The notes: generated from the letters alone by a model not told the origin. Positions 25,945-33,626 are shown, counted from the first letter of the stretch. The stretch is 64,000 bases of DNA from Miltoncostaea sp050250915 (GCA_050250915.1 JBFWNT010000005.1:88758-152757), one strand, 5' to 3'. Translations and numbers: made by a program.

Positions 25945-27651
25945 ATGCCTCACGACGCCCGAGCCCGCAGGCCATGGCGCGCGACGATCGCGGTGATCGC
26001 CGGCGTCGCGATCGTGCTCGGTCTGGTCGCGTCGCTCGCCCTCGGCATGGACCTGCGGCGCGAGGTGGAGCGCTCCGGCGAGCCGCTCGCGGCGGCCGCC
26101 GACCGCGCCGCCGCCCAGGTCGACGCGGGCCGCCCGGCCCAGGCCGGACGGGTGCTGCGCGAGAGCGGGTACAGCGCCCGCCTCATCGGGCCCGGCGGGC
26201 GCGTGCGGGTGCAGACCGGGCCGGCGGGCGACGTCTGGAGCCGGGGCGGGGCCGGCACCGCCGCCGCGCTCGCCACGGCCGGCGTGAGCGGGTGGACGCT
26301 GCGCGACGGGGCCGTCGAGGCCACCCGCGAGCTGCCGTCCGGCGCGACCATCGTGCTGCGCGACCGCCTGGCGCCCGGCGCCGGGACCGTCGGCTCGGCC
26401 GGCCCGCCCGTCGCGGCCGCCATCGCCGTGCTGGCGCTGCTGGCCGGCGCGCTGACCTGGATCCTCGGGACGCGCCGCGAGCGGCGCCTGGCCCGCCTGA
26501 CCGCGGCGGCGCAGGCGCTCGGCGGCGGCCGCCCCGCCCCGATCCGCGCCGAGGGGCGCGGCGGCTGGCGCGCACTGTCCAGCGCGATGGAGAACGCCGC
26601 GGAGCGCGCCGGCGTGCTCCAGGCCTCGGCCGAGGCGCGGATGGAGGCGCTCGGCGCCGCGCTGGCTCCGATGGCCCACCCCGTCGCCGCCCGCACCCCG
26701 TCCGGCGGCCTCATCCGCAACGACGCGCTGGTGACGATGATCGACACCCTGAGCCTGCAGGACGCCAACGCGCTCGACACCGCCGTGTCCATGGGCCTCG
26801 CCTCGTCGGGTCCGGTGTCGCGCCGCGTGACGCTCACCGACGGCCGCCACCTCGAGGTGGAGGGCTGGGCCGTCCCCGGCGGCCGCGTCGTCGCCGTGGG
26901 CGAGCGGACCGAGCAGGCGCGCATGGCCGCCGTCCGCCGGCAGGTGACCGGCGCCGCCGCCCGCCACCTGCAGGCCCCGGTCAGCGAGATCCAGGCGCTC
27001 GGCTCCGACCTGGTCGGCCAGGTGCCGTCGTCGGCGGTCGGCACGGTGCGGCGCATCCAGGCCGCCGCCGACCGGATGGAGCGCCTGGTGGCCCAGCTCC
27101 TGCGCGGCACGTCCAACGATCCGCGCGCCCATCCCCTGCGGCTGCGCCCCGTCGGCGCGGGCGGCATCGCCTACGGGCTGGGTACGGCGTTCGATCGCCG
27201 GCTGCGCGACCGTGGGCTGCGGCTGGAGACCGACCTGCCGTCCGACCTGCCGCCGATGCGCACCGACGCCGCGCTGGTCCACGAGATCCTGAGCCACCTG
27301 GTGGCGAACTCGGCGACGTACACCCCGCGGGGCGGCACCATCACCCTGTCGGGCCGGGCGCTCCCGGGCGGCACCGTCGAGCTGGCGGTCAGTGACACCG
27401 GGCCGGGCATCGCCGGCGACGAGATCCACGGCATCACCGAGCGGTTCGCCAGGGGCAGGACGGCGGCGGGCCTGCCGGGCGCGGGCCTCGGGCTGGGGGT
27501 GGCGAGCGCGCTGGCGGAGCGCCTGGGCGGCCGCCTGACGGTGGAGGCGGGGCCGGGCGGGAAGGCGCGCCTGGAGCTGCCCGCGGCGCTCGCCCCCGCG
27601 GCCGCGGCCCGCGAGGAGGATCTCAGCCCGGAGCCAGCGGCCGCGCCATGA
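25945..27651 (+). CDS. Sensor histidine kinase (orphan)
   Basis: A 568-aa membrane sensor kinase. An N-terminal membrane segment (residues ~12-35), an extracytoplasmic region to ~150, a second membrane segment (~155-175), then a PAS-like region and a kinase core. The phosphorylated His is in ARHLQAPVSEI, which fits H-x-x-x-P of the H-box though it is divergent. The ATP-binding domain shows LVHEILSHLVANSATYT (N-box), DTGPGIAG and GLGLGVASALAE. No response regulator is adjacent. Its end overlaps the convergent acetyltransferase gene by 29 bp. Confidence 0.85.
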   Translation: MPHDARARRPWRATIAVIAGVAIVLGLVASLALGMDLRREVERSGEPLAAAADRAAAQVDAGRPAQAGRVLRESGYSARLIGPGGRVRVQTGPAGDVWSRGGAGTAAALATAGVSGWTLRDGAVEATRELPSGATIVLRDRLAPGAGTVGSAGPPVAAAIAVLALLAGALTWILGTRRERRLARLTAAAQALGGGRPAPIRAEGRGGWRALSSAMENAAERAGVLQASAEARMEALGAALAPMAHPVAARTPSGGLIRNDALVTMIDTLSLQDANALDTAVSMGLASSGPVSRRVTLTDGRHLEVEGWAVPGGRVVAVGERTEQARMAAVRRQVTGAAARHLQAPVSEIQALGSDLVGQVPSSAVGTVRRIQAAADRMERLVAQLLRGTSNDPRAHPLRLRPVGAGGIAYGLGTAFDRRLRDRGLRLETDLPSDLPPMRTDAALVHEILSHLVANSATYTPRGGTITLSGRALPGGTVELAVSDTGPGIAGDEIHGITERFARGRTAAGLPGAGLGLGVASALAERLGGRLTVEAGPGGKARLELPAALAPAAAAREEDLSPEPAAAP

Positions 27652-28237
27652 GGCTCGCCGCCGGGGCGCGGAACACCACCCGCCCCGCCAGCATCCGCCG
27701 CCGCCGCATCTCCTCGAACCCCGCGGCGGCGTAGAGCGCCCGGGCGGGCGCGTTGTCGGTGGTCACCCAGAGCGTGAGGCGCCGGCGGCCGGCGCGGCTC
27801 CCCTCGCGGACGCAGGCCTCCAGCAGCGCGCGGCCGACGCCCCGCCGCCGGGCCCACGCGGCCACCGCGAGCTCGTCGAGATAGGCCTCGTCGGGTCGCA
27901 TCCCCTCGTGGGCGAGCAGGCTCAGCACCAGTACGGCGCGGAGCGCCGTCCACAGCCCGACCTCCCGGACGAGGGTGGACGTCATCCCGGCCGGCGGCCC
28001 CCCGCCGGTCACGAGGTGCACGGCGCCGGCGATCCGCCCGTCGACCTCGGCCACCAGGTGGCGCGACCCGGTGCCGGTCTCCATGTCGTGGCGCACCAGC
28101 GCCGCGATCGCCCGCGCGGCGGCGCCCCCCAGCGCCGGGCGGTACTTGGCGGCCAGCCCGTCGGCGACGATCGCGGCGACCGCGTCGGCGTCCTCCGGCC
28201 GGGCGTCCCGCACGGTCACGCGTGAGGGTGCGCTCAC
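27623..28237 (-). CDS. GNAT-family N-acetyltransferase
   Basis: A 204-aa acetyltransferase. Conserved elements are VRDARPEDADAVAAIVADG at the N-terminus, ELAVAAWARRRGVGRALLEA (acetyl-CoA pyrophosphate loop R-x-x-G-x-G, residues ~125-145) and NAPARALYAAAGFEE. Substrate unknown. GTG 28237 is chosen because a TACCAT -10 box lies 7 nt upstream (leaderless). Confidence 0.85.
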   Translation of the reverse strand: MSAPSRVTVRDARPEDADAVAAIVADGLAAKYRPALGGAAARAIAALVRHDMETGTGSRHLVAEVDGRIAGAVHLVTGGGPPAGMTSTLVREVGLWTALRAVLVLSLLAHEGMRPDEAYLDELAVAAWARRRGVGRALLEACVREGSRAGRRRLTLWVTTDNAPARALYAAAGFEEMRRRRMLAGRVVFRAPAASLMARPLAPG

Positions 28238-28244
28238 GCACCCG

Positions 28245-28250
28245 ATGGTA
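28245..28250 (-). promoter_or_regulatory. Leaderless -10 box of the GNAT gene
   Basis: TACCAT on the minus strand with 7 nt to GTG 28237. Confidence 0.45.
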
Positions 28251-28309
28251 GACGGCCCGGGCGGCTCCCCGGCCGGTAGCCTGGGGTGGCCGAACATCAG
28301 GAGGTCAGG

Positions 28310-28771
28310 ATGGCGCGACTCGAGCCGGGCCGGCAGGCCCCGGACTTCTCCCTTCAGGCCGACGACGGCTCCACCGTGAGCCTCGGCGACCTCGCCGGAC
28401 AGACGGTCGCGCTCTACTTCTACCCGAAGGACGACACCACCGGGTGCACGGCCCAGGCCTGCGAGTTCCGCGACATGCAGGCCGACTACGACGCCGCCGG
28501 CATCCGGGTGATCGGCGTGAGCCCCGACCCGCTGAAGAGCCACGTGAAGTTCCGCGACAAGTACGACCTGCCGTTCACGCTGCTCAGCGACCCGGACCAC
28601 GAGGCCGCCGAGGCGTACGGCGTGTGGGTGCAGAAGTCGATGTACGGCAAGACGTACATGGGCGTGGAGCGCAGCACCTTCGTGATCGGGCCGGACGGGA
28701 CGCTGCAGCAGGTGCTCTACAAGGTGAAGCCGAAGGGCCACGCGGCGAGCCTGCTCGACCTGGTCGCGTAG
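28310..28771 (+). CDS. bcp: Bcp/PrxQ-type peroxiredoxin
   Basis: A 153-aa thiol peroxidase reducing hydroperoxides with thioredoxin. The peroxidatic and resolving cysteines, five residues apart, are in DDTTGCTAQACEFRD; YFYPKD and RSTFVIGPDG are typical of the family. Start ATG 28310 follows a strong AGGAGGT by about 5 nt. The 28788 gene follows 16 bp later on the same strand. Confidence 0.95.
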   Translation: MARLEPGRQAPDFSLQADDGSTVSLGDLAGQTVALYFYPKDDTTGCTAQACEFRDMQADYDAAGIRVIGVSPDPLKSHVKFRDKYDLPFTLLSDPDHEAAEAYGVWVQKSMYGKTYMGVERSTFVIGPDGTLQQVLYKVKPKGHAASLLDLVA

Positions 28772-28787
28772 GTCGGGGCGGGCCGGC

Positions 28788-29375
28788 GTGGGGCTCGTCG
28801 CGAGGCCGGTCTCGCAGCGGCCCCTGGCGGTCCTCGCCTACGGATCGCTGCTCCACAGCCCCGGAGCGCTCGGGCCGCTGATCGTGGATGTGGTGCCGTG
28901 CCGGACCCCGTTCCCGGTGGAGTACGGGCGGGCGTCGCAGCGCTGGAACGGCGGGCCGGTGCTGGTGCCGCACCCCGACGGGGGTCCCGTGGACGGCGCG
29001 CTGCTGCTGCTGGCGGCGCACCTGGAGCTGGGGGAGGCCGCCGACCTGCTGGCCGAGCGCGAGGGGCTCATGAGCTCCCGCGGGATCCTTCAGGTGGAGG
29101 TCCCGGGGCAGGACCGGCTGGTGCTGACCTGCTCGCTGCCGCGGAACCTGCCCGCGCCGGACATGACGACGGCGGCGCTCGCGCGCCGCGCGGTCGCCAG
29201 CGTGCACGCCGACGGCCGCCGCAACGGGGTGCGCTACCTGGCCCGGGCCCTCGCCGCAGGGGTCGTCACACCGCGGAGCGAGGCCTACCGCGACGCGGTG
29301 CTGGAGGCCGCCGGCGCGGCCTCCCTTGAGGAGGCGGAGCGGGTGCTAGTGTCCCGCCCCGGACGTTCCGTATGA
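28788..29375 (+). CDS. Gamma-glutamylcyclotransferase-fold hypothetical protein
   Basis: A 195-aa protein. The N-terminal VLAYGSLLHSPGALG resembles the YGSN substrate loop of gamma-glutamylcyclotransferase-like proteins, and the following beta-rich stretch fits that fold, but the catalytic Glu cannot be assigned with confidence. The last eleven codons (RVLVSRPGRSV) are encoded by the left arm of a 170-nt inverted-repeat element, so its C-terminus may have been rewritten. Co-oriented with bcp. Confidence 0.6.
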   Translation: MGLVARPVSQRPLAVLAYGSLLHSPGALGPLIVDVVPCRTPFPVEYGRASQRWNGGPVLVPHPDGGPVDGALLLLAAHLELGEAADLLAEREGLMSSRGILQVEVPGQDRLVLTCSLPRNLPAPDMTTAALARRAVASVHADGRRNGVRYLARALAAGVVTPRSEAYRDAVLEAAGAASLEEAERVLVSRPGRSV

Positions 29376-29514
29376 GTTTCCCGAGCGAATCGCCCGCGAG
29401 GCAAGGACGCAGATCCGCGGCGATAGCGGGGTCCTATCGCTGCGGCCGAGGACGCCTCATCGCGATGCGATGCAGCCGGGAAACACCACGCAACGTGCGG
29501 GGCGGGACACTAGC
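29345..29514 (+). ncRNA. 170-nt snapback element, candidate structured RNA (6S-like architecture)
   Basis: The outer arms 29345-29371 and 29488-29514 are complementary at 25 of 27 positions (the outermost 17 without a mismatch). After a small internal loop, GTTTCCC (29376-29382) pairs with GGGAAAC (29478-29484). A large bubble follows; on its 3' side CATCGC-GAT-GCGATG forms a small hairpin. Beyond it GAGGC/GCCTC (29398-29402 with 29454-29458) and a 12-bp apical stem (29415-29426 with 29434-29445) close a 7-nt loop. Closing stem, central bubble and apical stem resemble 6S RNA. A promoter TTGAGG-N15-TAGTGT (29326-29352) reads into it. A MITE-like insertion is the alternative. The class is not proven. 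Confidence 0.4.
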
Positions 29515-29549
29515 GTTGCCGCGTTCCGAGGAGCGAGGGGGGTTGGCGG

Positions 29550-29894
29550 ATGGCCTGGGATGACGTCTCGCGGTGGCAGCCGGTGGACCTGGCGGCCGCA
29601 TTCAAGATGGGCGACGCGGTGCAGCCGGTCGACGTGCGCGACCTCGGCTACCGGGAGTCGGACGTCCAGGTGAAGAACGCCATCCGGATCGACCCGATGG
29701 AGTTCGAGAGCGAGATCGCCGGGCTCCCGGACGGCAAGGAGCTGATCTTCTACTGCGACCGCGCCGGCGAGGCGACGAGCCTCAAGATCGCGATGTGGGC
29801 GTTCGACAACGGGCGGTCCCGGGTGGGCGTCCTGGTCGGCGGCTGGTCCGCCTGGCAGGACGCCGGCTACCCGGTGGAGCCGAAGGCCGGCTGA
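29550..29894 (+). CDS. Rhodanese-like sulfurtransferase domain protein
   Basis: A 114-aa single rhodanese domain. VDVRDLGYRESDV is the CH2A region, and the active-site cysteine is in LIFYCDRAGEATS, followed by the typical LVGGWSAWQDAGYPV end. It would carry a persulfide or act as a regulatory sulfur sensor. ATG 29550 has a GA-rich ribosome site (GAGGAGCGAGG region) upstream. It lies directly after the inverted-repeat element. Confidence 0.88.
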   Translation: MAWDDVSRWQPVDLAAAFKMGDAVQPVDVRDLGYRESDVQVKNAIRIDPMEFESEIAGLPDGKELIFYCDRAGEATSLKIAMWAFDNGRSRVGVLVGGWSAWQDAGYPVEPKAG

Positions 29895-29897
29895 CCC

Positions 29898-30227
29898 CTA
29901 CTCGCCGCCCTTCGGCTTGAGGCCGTAGGTCGTCTCGAGCCACTCCGGCAGGACGGCCGCGACGGCGCGGCACATCAGCTCCCGCTCGGAGATCGCGACC
30001 CGCGCGGCGACCTGGAGCGCCAGCCGGGCGTCGTCGCTGCGGATGCCGGGCACGCCCTCGACGGTCTTGTCCGCCTCGGCGCGGTTGTAGACCATCGCGC
30101 GGGCCGCCATCGGCCAGTGCTCCCGGGTCCACTCGATCAGGGCCTCCTCCAGCGCCGTCGCCTCGTACTCGAGGAGCGCCTTCTGGAGCGGGTTGTACTG
30201 GGGGTCGGGATCGTCGCGCAGGGCCAC
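29898..30227 (-). CDS. Conserved-looking hypothetical protein
   Basis: A 109-aa soluble, helical, acidic protein with no membrane segment and no recognised domain; notable parts are YNPLQKALLEYEATALEEAL and MAARAMVYNRAEADKTVEG. GTG 30227 follows GAGGTGAG. Convergent with the rhodanese gene, divergent from the GYD gene. It looks like a real gene by composition; function unknown. Confidence 0.55.
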   Translation of the reverse strand: MALRDDPDPQYNPLQKALLEYEATALEEALIEWTREHWPMAARAMVYNRAEADKTVEGVPGIRSDDARLALQVAARVAISERELMCRAVAAVLPEWLETTYGLKPKGGE

Positions 30228-30308
30228 GTCTACTCACCTCGGGCTGTGGGTTTCCGCGAGCGAGTCTAGCCCCCTCCGCCGTCCGCCCTCCGTCGCGCCC
30301 GCTCGGCG

Positions 30309-30314
30309 TACACT
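30309..30314 (+). promoter_or_regulatory. Leaderless -10 box of the GYD-domain gene
   Basis: TACACT, exactly 6 nt before GTG 30321; no Shine-Dalgarno. Confidence 0.5.
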
Positions 30315-30320
30315 CCGCCC

Positions 30321-30617
30321 GTGCGGACGTTCCTCCTCCTGTCGACGCTCAGCCCGCAGGGCCTGCAGACCCTGGCGACCACGCCGGAGCGGCTGCTGGA
30401 GGTGAACCGCGAGGTCGAGCGCCTCGGCGGGCGGGTCATCAAGCAGTGGGCCCTGCTCGGCGCCTACGACTTCCTCAGCGTCGTGGAGGCGCCGGACGCG
30501 ACCGTCATCTCGCAGATCACGATCGAGCTCGCGTCGCGCGGCAGCGCCAGCTTCGAGACGCTGACGGCGCTGACGGTGGAGGAGCTGATCGAGACGCTGG
30601 GGTCGCCGGAGGACTGA
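30321..30617 (+). CDS. GYD-domain protein
   Basis: A 98-aa protein of the GYD family, small dimeric alpha-beta barrel-like proteins of unknown function. It shows FLLLSTLSPQGLQTLATTPERL, split here as two parts, and VIKQWALLGAYDFLSVVEAPD, where the family name motif GxYD is GAYD. Start GTG 30321. Leaderless, monocistronic. Confidence 0.75.
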   Translation: MRTFLLLSTLSPQGLQTLATTPERLLEVNREVERLGGRVIKQWALLGAYDFLSVVEAPDATVISQITIELASRGSASFETLTALTVEELIETLGSPED

Positions 30618-30623
30618 CCCCGG

Positions 30624-30794
30624 TCAGTGCGCCTTGCGCCACTCCTCGGAGCCGCACAGCGGGCACGGCGGCAGCACCAGCACCCCGTCGCTCTCCTGCG
30701 GCGATTTGATCAGCAGATCGCACTCGGCGCAGCGGAACGCGCCCGTGACCTCGTCACCGACCTCGAAGAGGCCGTCGTTCCCCACGCTTGCCAC
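30624..30794 (-). CDS. Zinc-ribbon microprotein
   Basis: A 56-aa protein from GTG 30794. FRCAECDLL and LPPCPLCGSEEWRK form a classical CxxC...CxxC zinc ribbon of the kind found in small regulators and RNA-polymerase-like ribbons. It lies 8 bp after a zinc-ribbon membrane protein gene on the same strand; the two may form a complex. Confidence 0.65.
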   Translation of the reverse strand: MASVGNDGLFEVGDEVTGAFRCAECDLLIKSPQESDGVLVLPPCPLCGSEEWRKAH

Positions 30795-30802
30795 GGTGCC
30801 CT

Positions 30803-31081
30803 TCAGGTGGCGACTGCGGCGACGATGCTGGCCGCGGCGACGAGCGTGAAGAGGGTGAGCCCCACGACGAGGAGCAATCGCTCGGACACGCCGGCGAGGC
30901 GGCGGCCCTCACGGTCCTCCATCCCACGGCGCTTGGTCAGCAGACGGGGGAGGTGCCCCTCGTCGAGCCAGCGCTCGCAGTAGGGGCAGAAGCGGGCCTC
31001 GGCGAGGAGCGGGAGGCCGCAGCGGTGGCAGGCGGGTGCCTCGGAGCGGTGATGACCCTGAAGATCGGACTCGGCCCTCAC
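30803..31081 (-). CDS. Zinc-ribbon membrane-anchored protein
   Basis: A 92-aa protein. CHRCGLPLLAEARFCPYCERW is a double CxxC zinc ribbon at residues ~18-38; the C-terminal 25 residues (LLLVVGLTLFTLVAAA) are one membrane anchor. GTG 31081 is the best start; an imperfect promoter lies next to a 13-bp palindrome at 31096. Function unknown; a cytosolic ribbon tethered to the membrane suggests a sensor or scaffold. Confidence 0.6.
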   Translation of the reverse strand: MRAESDLQGHHRSEAPACHRCGLPLLAEARFCPYCERWLDEGHLPRLLTKRRGMEDREGRRLAGVSERLLLVVGLTLFTLVAAASIVAAVAT

Positions 31082-31095
31082 GCCGGCGTCCCCCC

Positions 31096-31108
31096 TACAC
31101 CTGGTGTA
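31096..31108. promoter_or_regulatory. Perfect 13-bp palindrome, candidate operator
   Basis: TACACC-T-GGTGTA, 15 nt upstream of the zinc-ribbon membrane protein start; a further TACACC half-site lies at 31141-31146, flanking a GC hairpin (31112-31127). Confidence 0.35.
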
Positions 31109-31230
31109 CGCCGGGCGGGCCGCCCGGCACCCCGGGAGCATACACCCGACCCCCGGGTGATCAACCAGTCGACCGCCCCGCCGCGACGTGTGTTTCGCGG
31201 CGCCGCGGAGGCGGGCGGCGGCGGCACCGC

Positions 31231-31671
31231 TCAGTCCCCCTCGGGGGGCTTCCCGAAGAACTTCTCGGCGGCCTCCCAGCCGGGCCCGGGGCCGGGCGGG
31301 GGCGCGTCGCCGCCGACCATCGGGAAGGCGGCGCGGGAGGGGTCGGTCGGCGTCGTGGCGGTTGGCTGGTCGTCGTCCGCGGGGCCTGCGTCGGCCTCGT
31401 CGTCGGTGCGGAGGGAGTCGATCTCGGCGACCTTGGCCTCGATCTCCATCAGCTTCGACTCGACGGCGGCGATCTCGGTGGCCAGCGGCTCCTCGGGCAC
31501 CTTCCCGGCGCGGACGAGCTCGTAGGTCCGCTCGCCCAGTTCCTCCAGCGCCGCGCGGTGCTGGCGCTGCAGGAGCCGCCGTTCGCCCTCCACGCGGGCA
31601 CGGCGCAACGACATCTGGACGTCCGACGCGAGGCGGTTCGCCTGCTTCGCGATGCTGTCCAGGACTGCCAT
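31231..31671 (-). CDS. Coiled-coil hypothetical protein
   Basis: A 146-aa protein. Residues ~10-95 are predicted coiled coil (LRRARVEGERRLLQRQHR, ELGERTYELVRAGK, ATEIAAVESKLMEIEAKVAE); the rest is an acidic, Thr/Pro/Gly-rich disordered tail. Family not recognised. Divergent from the pilin-like genes 127 bp away. Confidence 0.65.
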   Translation of the reverse strand: MAVLDSIAKQANRLASDVQMSLRRARVEGERRLLQRQHRAALEELGERTYELVRAGKVPEEPLATEIAAVESKLMEIEAKVAEIDSLRTDDEADAGPADDDQPTATTPTDPSRAAFPMVGGDAPPPGPGPGWEAAEKFFGKPPEGD

Positions 31672-31798
31672 GGCCGCCTCCTCGTGGGCGTCGGTGCGCG
31701 TCGCGTACGGATTCTACCCCGGTCTCCGGCGCACCCGCGTCCGCCTTCCGGCACAGACGTCGCGCCATGGGTGCGCCGCCGGGGCCGAGCATCGCCTC

Positions 31799-32431
31799 AT
31801 GACCAGGACGCAGCGGGGCCAGGCGGCGGTGGAGTCGGTGGGCGTGACGGTCGCGATCGCGCTGCTCGTCGCGGCGCTCGCCGCCTGGATGGCGGGCAAC
31901 GTGCGCCCCGCGGGGGCGCCTCCCGACGTCATCGGCCACGTCGCCGACCCGCTCGGGCTCACGGCCCGGCGGGTCGAGCAGGCCTGGTCGCGCGACGACC
32001 TTCCCGCCTGGCTCGACACCGCCACCCGCGGCCGCGGCGACCGCCCCATCGGGCGCTTCCTCGGCCGCGTGGGGGAGGGGGCCCGCGAGGCGGTGGCGCT
32101 CGGGATCGCGTTCGACGAGGGCTGGCAGAGCGGCATCCAGCCCGTCGTGCGGCGGCGGATCCGGGAGTTCCTGCGCGACCCGGTGGGGAGCGCCTCGTCG
32201 GTGGACCTGGCGGACACCGCGGTCGGACTCATCCAGCGGTCCGGGCGGCTGCCGGACTACATCCGGATGCTGCGCAGCATGCCGCCGCGCGAGGCGGCGC
32301 GGCGCCTGGGCCACGACCTGGGTGCGACGACCGGCGACGTGGGCTTCGACGTCCTCCAGACCGTCGTCACGAGGAAGGCGGGCGGCCTCAAGGGCGGCCG
32401 GACCGGCGGGGGAGGCGCGCCGGCGCCGTGA
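31799..32431 (+). CDS. TadE/pilin-like protein with class III-type N-terminus
   Basis: A 210-aa protein. The N-terminus TRTQRGQAAVESVGVTVAIA, with a Gly before a hydrophobic helix bearing Glu at position +5, is a type IV pilin/pseudopilin prepilin-peptidase site. The remaining ~170 residues are helical, basic and of unknown fold, much larger than a Flp pilin. It is followed by a Flp-like pilin gene; no tad ATPase or prepilin peptidase is nearby. Confidence 0.55.
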   Translation: MTRTQRGQAAVESVGVTVAIALLVAALAAWMAGNVRPAGAPPDVIGHVADPLGLTARRVEQAWSRDDLPAWLDTATRGRGDRPIGRFLGRVGEGAREAVALGIAFDEGWQSGIQPVVRRRIREFLRDPVGSASSVDLADTAVGLIQRSGRLPDYIRMLRSMPPREAARRLGHDLGATTGDVGFDVLQTVVTRKAGGLKGGRTGGGGAPAP

Positions 32432-32480
32432 CGGAGTCGGCGCACATCCGGCACGCCCGGGTGTCGCGCCGTCGCAGGGA

Positions 32481-32501
32481 CCGCCCCGACCATCGGGGCG
32501 G
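32481..32501 (+). terminator. Hairpin between the two pilin-like genes
   Basis: A 9-bp perfect stem (32481-32489 with 32493-32501) and 3-nt loop CCA; terminator or attenuator. Confidence 0.5.
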
Positions 32502-32530
32502 AGACGGAACACACGGACAGGGGAGGGACG

Positions 32531-32764
32531 ATGGGATACGTGATGGCGGCGTGGCTCCACGCGGTGGGCGCGTCGGCGGCGGAGTGGGCGCGGAGCCGCG
32601 AGGGCCGCGGGCAGGGCACCGTCGAGTACGTCGGCGTGGTGGTGATGGTGACCCTGCTGATCGGGGCTGTCGCCGTCGCCGCGAAGGGGTGGGCGCCGGC
32701 GATCGGCGGCGACCTGCGCAAGGTCATCGCCGACGCGATCGGCAAGGCGTCGGGCGGGCTGTAG
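32531..32764 (+). CDS. Flp-type pilin
   Basis: A 77-aa small pilin. The prepilin site is in GRGQGTVEYVGVVVMVTLLI (Gly before Gln-Gly-Thr-Val-Glu-Tyr, the Flp consensus) near residue 27, followed by the assembly helix and a short basic tail. ATG 32531 follows a GGGGAGGG ribosome site. Such pilins build Tad-type adhesive pili; no assembly genes are seen here, so the machine must be encoded elsewhere. Confidence 0.75.
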   Translation: MGYVMAAWLHAVGASAAEWARSREGRGQGTVEYVGVVVMVTLLIGAVAVAAKGWAPAIGGDLRKVIADAIGKASGGL

Positions 32765-32782
32765 ACGCCTGCCCGCGGGCCG

Positions 32783-32788
32783 TATCCT
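32783..32788 (+). promoter_or_regulatory. Leaderless -10 box of the 32795 gene
   Basis: TATCCT, 6 nt before GTG 32795. The same TATCCT-CG-GCCC context precedes the regulator at 46919. Confidence 0.5.
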
Positions 32789-32794
32789 CGGCCC

Positions 32795-33289
32795 GTGAGC
32801 GATCCGGCCCAGGCGGCGCCCGAGCTCGTGGCGAGCGAGGGCGCCGCCCTGGGCGGGTCCGACCCCACCCGCCGCTGGGCGCTGCGGTTCGCCGACGGCG
32901 CGGTGCGGTTCACGGGCGTCACCCGCACCGAGGGGTTCGCGGCGGCCGAGGCGCTGGCCGGCGAGCCGGACCCGGACCGGGTGCTCGTGCAGGTGGCGCT
33001 GCCGGTGGTGCTGAGCGAAGGCGCCGGGCCCCACCTGGTGGACGCCGACGGCCGCCTGGTGCTCGCGCTCGGCCCCCACCCCACCGTGGCGGGGACGTCG
33101 GTCGCGATGGGGGAGGCGGCGCCCGACCACGCGATCGGCCTGGTGGAGCCGGCCGGCGACGGCGGGCTGTGGCGGTGGGTCGCGCGGGCGCGCGTGACCC
33201 CGGGCGAGCGGGTGGCGGCCCTCGACGCGATCGACGCGGCCCCCGACCGGGCCGCGGCGGACCGCTGGGAGCGGGAGCGGCGCGGGTAG
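32795..33289 (+). CDS. Hypothetical protein
   Basis: A 164-aa soluble beta-rich protein (RWALRFADGAVRFTGVTR, VALPVVLSEGAGPHLVDADG) with no recognised domain or membrane segment. Leaderless start GTG 32795. Its TAG stop is part of the -10 box of the next gene, so the two are adjacent but separately transcribed. Confidence 0.6.
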   Translation: MSDPAQAAPELVASEGAALGGSDPTRRWALRFADGAVRFTGVTRTEGFAAAEALAGEPDPDRVLVQVALPVVLSEGAGPHLVDADGRLVLALGPHPTVAGTSVAMGEAAPDHAIGLVEPAGDGGLWRWVARARVTPGERVAALDAIDAAPDRAAADRWERERRG

Positions 33290-33292
33290 GGT
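33287..33292 (+). promoter_or_regulatory. Leaderless -10 box overlapping a stop codon
   Basis: TAGGGT: its first three bases are the TAG stop of the preceding gene, and GTG 33300 follows after 7 nt. Confidence 0.4.
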
Positions 33293-33299
33293 TCACGGG

Positions 33300-33626
33300 G
33301 TGACGACCGACTACCGGGTCGAGTTCAGCGCCAGCGCCGGCGGGTCGATCCCGACCGACGCGGCGGACCGCCTCCGCACGGCGCTGGCCGCGATGCCGGG
33401 GGCGGCGGGCGTGTCGGACTCCCGGCAGGACCGCCGCCGGCGCACGGTGCAGGCGACGTTCTGGATCCAGGTGCGCCTGGGGATGGCGGACGCCGCCCGC
33501 GACGGCAGCCGCCTGGCCAAGGAGGCGCTGAAGGTGGCGGGGATGGGGGAGGCGCAGCTCACCGAGCTGTCGGTGCGCATGGAGGCCCGTCCCGCCGACC
33601 TGGACGGCGCCGGCCCCACCGCGTAG
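33300..33626 (+). CDS. Hypothetical protein
   Basis: A 108-aa soluble protein predicted alpha/beta (DYRVEFSASAGGSIPTDAAD, VQATFWIQVRLGMADAARD), resembling a small ferredoxin-like sandwich but with no recognised family. Leaderless GTG start. It precedes the DUF1385 gene, which has its own promoter. Confidence 0.6.
   Translation: MTTDYRVEFSASAGGSIPTDAADRLRTALAAMPGAAGVSDSRQDRRRRTVQATFWIQVRLGMADAARDGSRLAKEALKVAGMGEAQLTELSVRMEARPADLDGAGPTA

Noticed and set aside
29383..29480. Resemblance of GGACGCAGATCCGCGG to the GEMM (c-di-GMP-I) riboswitch core, with AGCCGGG downstream
   Set aside because: The tetraloop/receptor layout and key positions do not line up, and the 27-nt closing stem is foreign to GEMM; a 6S-like or MITE-like reading explains more of the structure.
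29345..29514. Retron-like ncRNA because of the terminal inverted repeats
   Set aside because: No reverse transcriptase gene exists anywhere near it.
29372..29563. A 63-codon frame starting inside the inverted-repeat element
   Set aside because: It runs through the paired arms and into the rhodanese leader, has no ribosome site, and its sequence is Arg/Gly low complexity.
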